Source: Microstegium vimineum (Eukaryota > Streptophyta > Magnoliopsida > Poales > Poaceae). From it: DNA of 64,000 nucleotides. Within the stretch, counting starts at the first letter, position 1. Each line of letters starts with the position of its first letter. The translations under genes and the position numbers were made by a program. The stretch is from positions 25,304,719 to 25,368,718 of the forward strand of contig CM039128.1 in assembly GCA_022036555.1 (NCBI GenBank), given 5' to 3'. Below, piece by piece: positions 62,558 through 64,000 of the stretch. The notes under the pieces are model-generated. The model was given only the letters and a program-made list of their open reading frames with translations. It was not told the DNA's origin and searched no databases.

Positions 62558-64000
62558 TGCAAACACATGGTTGATATGTGCTCATGTTTGTTTAGTTTTG
62601 TGATGAGTGATTGCCCAACACTTGAGCATTTTAGTTTTGAGCGGTTTATACTAATCCTTGCGAAAGCATGTGTGTGCCTGTCTATCGGCTTGTGGTGTGC
62701 AGGTGCTATGCCCGGAGATAGTGGTCAATGGCGTGGAGAAGGTCGAGTAGAGGCTTGTCATGCCGATGGACTGAGAGCAGTGAAGGGCGGAAGCGGGGCT
62801 CAGACCAAGGGACCATGGGCGCCGGCGGACTAGCTGTGGTGGCTAGTTCTTGGCACTGGCGAGCGCGACAATACATGCAGGTAGACCGAAGTCGACCAAG
62901 TCAAGACGGCGGACGAGCGGGTCGAACGGAGGCTCATGGGACTCGGAGTTCGACCGGACGAGGACAAGGTGGCTCGAGTCGAGTGGTTTGGTGGTTTGGG
63001 GCGCAAAACCACCAGTAGACGGTTTCCGAGTTTGGACCACAAAACTCGGGGTTCGGTAGTTGACCCGAAAGCTACCGGTGGCGGGTTTCGCGGGTTTGGG
63101 CATCAAAACCTGGGCGGAGCTTCCGAGGAATCGGGGGCGGCACGTGGCGGAATCTTGGAGGTTGCGTCGAGGTGACGGCAAGTCCAGGCAGGAAGCGGGG
63201 CCGTCCGATGAAAACCTAGAAGATATTTCGGGAGCTTGGACTGTAGTGTCTCAGGACTAGGTAGTTCACTCATGTATCGAGGGGCTAAGTGAAAATGTCC
63301 ACTTAGACCTCCTTATAAGGGGATGAAGGGTTATCTTCATCCTCGCCTCTTGCATTTGCCTTCCTCCCTCTCATTCCTAGGTTTTCCCCTCCCCTAGTGA
63401 TTCTTGCTTGAGGTCCACAAGTTCGTCTTTGTAAGAACTGATTTGTGTCAAGGAATGGAGGTCGTAACCTCCTCGTGTCCTCCGGGATTCGATACATGAA
63501 TTGCGTGTCTCGTGTTCTTCGCGTTTTTGCAATTCCCCTCTCCGGTGTTTTTGCTTGGTCTCTCTCGTTTCTTGATCTTTTTGCAAACCACTTGTTGGAG
63601 GAGGTTCTAGGATCTCTTGTGAAGGTTTTGACCGAAGGAATCGAGTTTGTTTTGGGTGATTTTCCTTTCTCCGGTCATTTTTCTTACCCCTCTCGGATTT
63701 TGATTTATCCCGAATTTTTTGAGGCACCAAAGGTTATGAAACTCATGGAGTAGCATCAATACTACCTCAGGAGCCTTCCCACAAAATTTGGGGTCAATCG
63801 GAGTTGATTTGATCGGTTTTTGAACATTTTCCAGAAATCAGCCGAAAACAGCTCGCTGATACCGGACATGTCCGGTGTGAATTCTGGACGTGTCCGGTAT
63901 TTTCCCTTGGCGTTTTGAGCTGAAAATTTGTGGAGACCTGGTCCTTTGTGTCTAGAACTTAGGGTTAAAATTTCAGTATTTTTGGACACCATTTGATAGG
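62558..64000 (+). repeat. 3' LTR of the Sirevirus, incomplete at the window end
   Basis: It starts TGCAAACACATGG. By comparison with 17889-19824 it should be about 1.9 kb long, so roughly 0.5 kb lies outside the window. Positions 63860-63900 carry CCGGACATGTCCGG and GGACGTGTCCGG units. The many open frames at 62560-63260 are incidental and recur in the other copies. Confidence 0.88.

Larger units (their letters stand above)
54951..64000 (+). mobile_element. Sirevirus (Ty1/copia), rearranged, extends past the window
   Basis: The element has a truncated 5' LTR (54951 to about 55535), an inverted gag piece, protease, integrase, RT, RNase H, a long 3' region with repeated purine tracts, and a 3' LTR from 62558 that runs off the window. 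It contains a 1.7-kb gypsy solo LTR (60481-62185). PBS, leader and most of gag are missing. Repeated polypurine tracts in the 3' region are a described Sirevirus trait. Confidence 0.88.

Overview
The window is plant nuclear DNA from a grass, most likely a panicoid or Andropogoneae-type species. The reasons are a CACTA transposon end with GCCGAGTGC subterminal repeats, Sirevirus (Ty1/copia) LTRs rich in GTCCGG/CCGGAC palindromes, Tat/Athila and CRM-type Ty3/gypsy elements, and one GC-rich intronless ABI4-type AP2/ERF gene. This placement is inference from family resemblance; no search was run. There is no bacterial or organellar character, no rRNA or CRISPR, and I recognised no tRNA gene.

Layout. 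About 0.5-9.7 kb is a Sirevirus-like LTR split by a complete CRM-like gypsy element on the minus strand (1633-9175, perfect target duplication CGAAG). 10.08-16.48 kb is a head-to-head composite of two truncated Athila/Tat-like elements. 16.48-20.79 kb is a CACTA transposon 5' end (minus strand) interrupted by the 3' end of a Sirevirus. 20.79-24.04 kb is the only low-copy island. It holds ABI4 (22230-22982, minus strand), an upstream region with three RY (CATGCATG) motifs, and a Stowaway-like MITE.

24.05-52.72 kb is a five-level nest. A Tat-like element (A) is split inside its RT by a solo LTR (B, target duplication GTATC). B is split by a full-length Tat element (C, 1.4-kb LTRs). C is split inside gag by a minus-strand element (D, target duplication GTATC again), and separately by a 930-bp solo LTR with a 52-bp minisatellite. 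D is split by a miniature derivative of itself (E). 52.7-54.95 kb holds an LTR of the same 1.7-kb family as B. 54.95 kb to the end is a damaged Sirevirus with a fold-back inversion at its gag/protease junction and another 1.7-kb solo LTR near its 3' end.

The only gene likely to serve the plant is ABI4. Every retroelement reading frame carries stops, frameshifts or lost catalytic residues, many of a kind expected from decay of methylated cytosine. The most interesting material is in elements D and C. Each carries an antisense, apparently intron-containing, non-retroviral coding region between its gag/pol and its 3' LTR. In D this encodes a plant-mobile-domain-like protein, while D itself lacks RT, RNase H and integrase.
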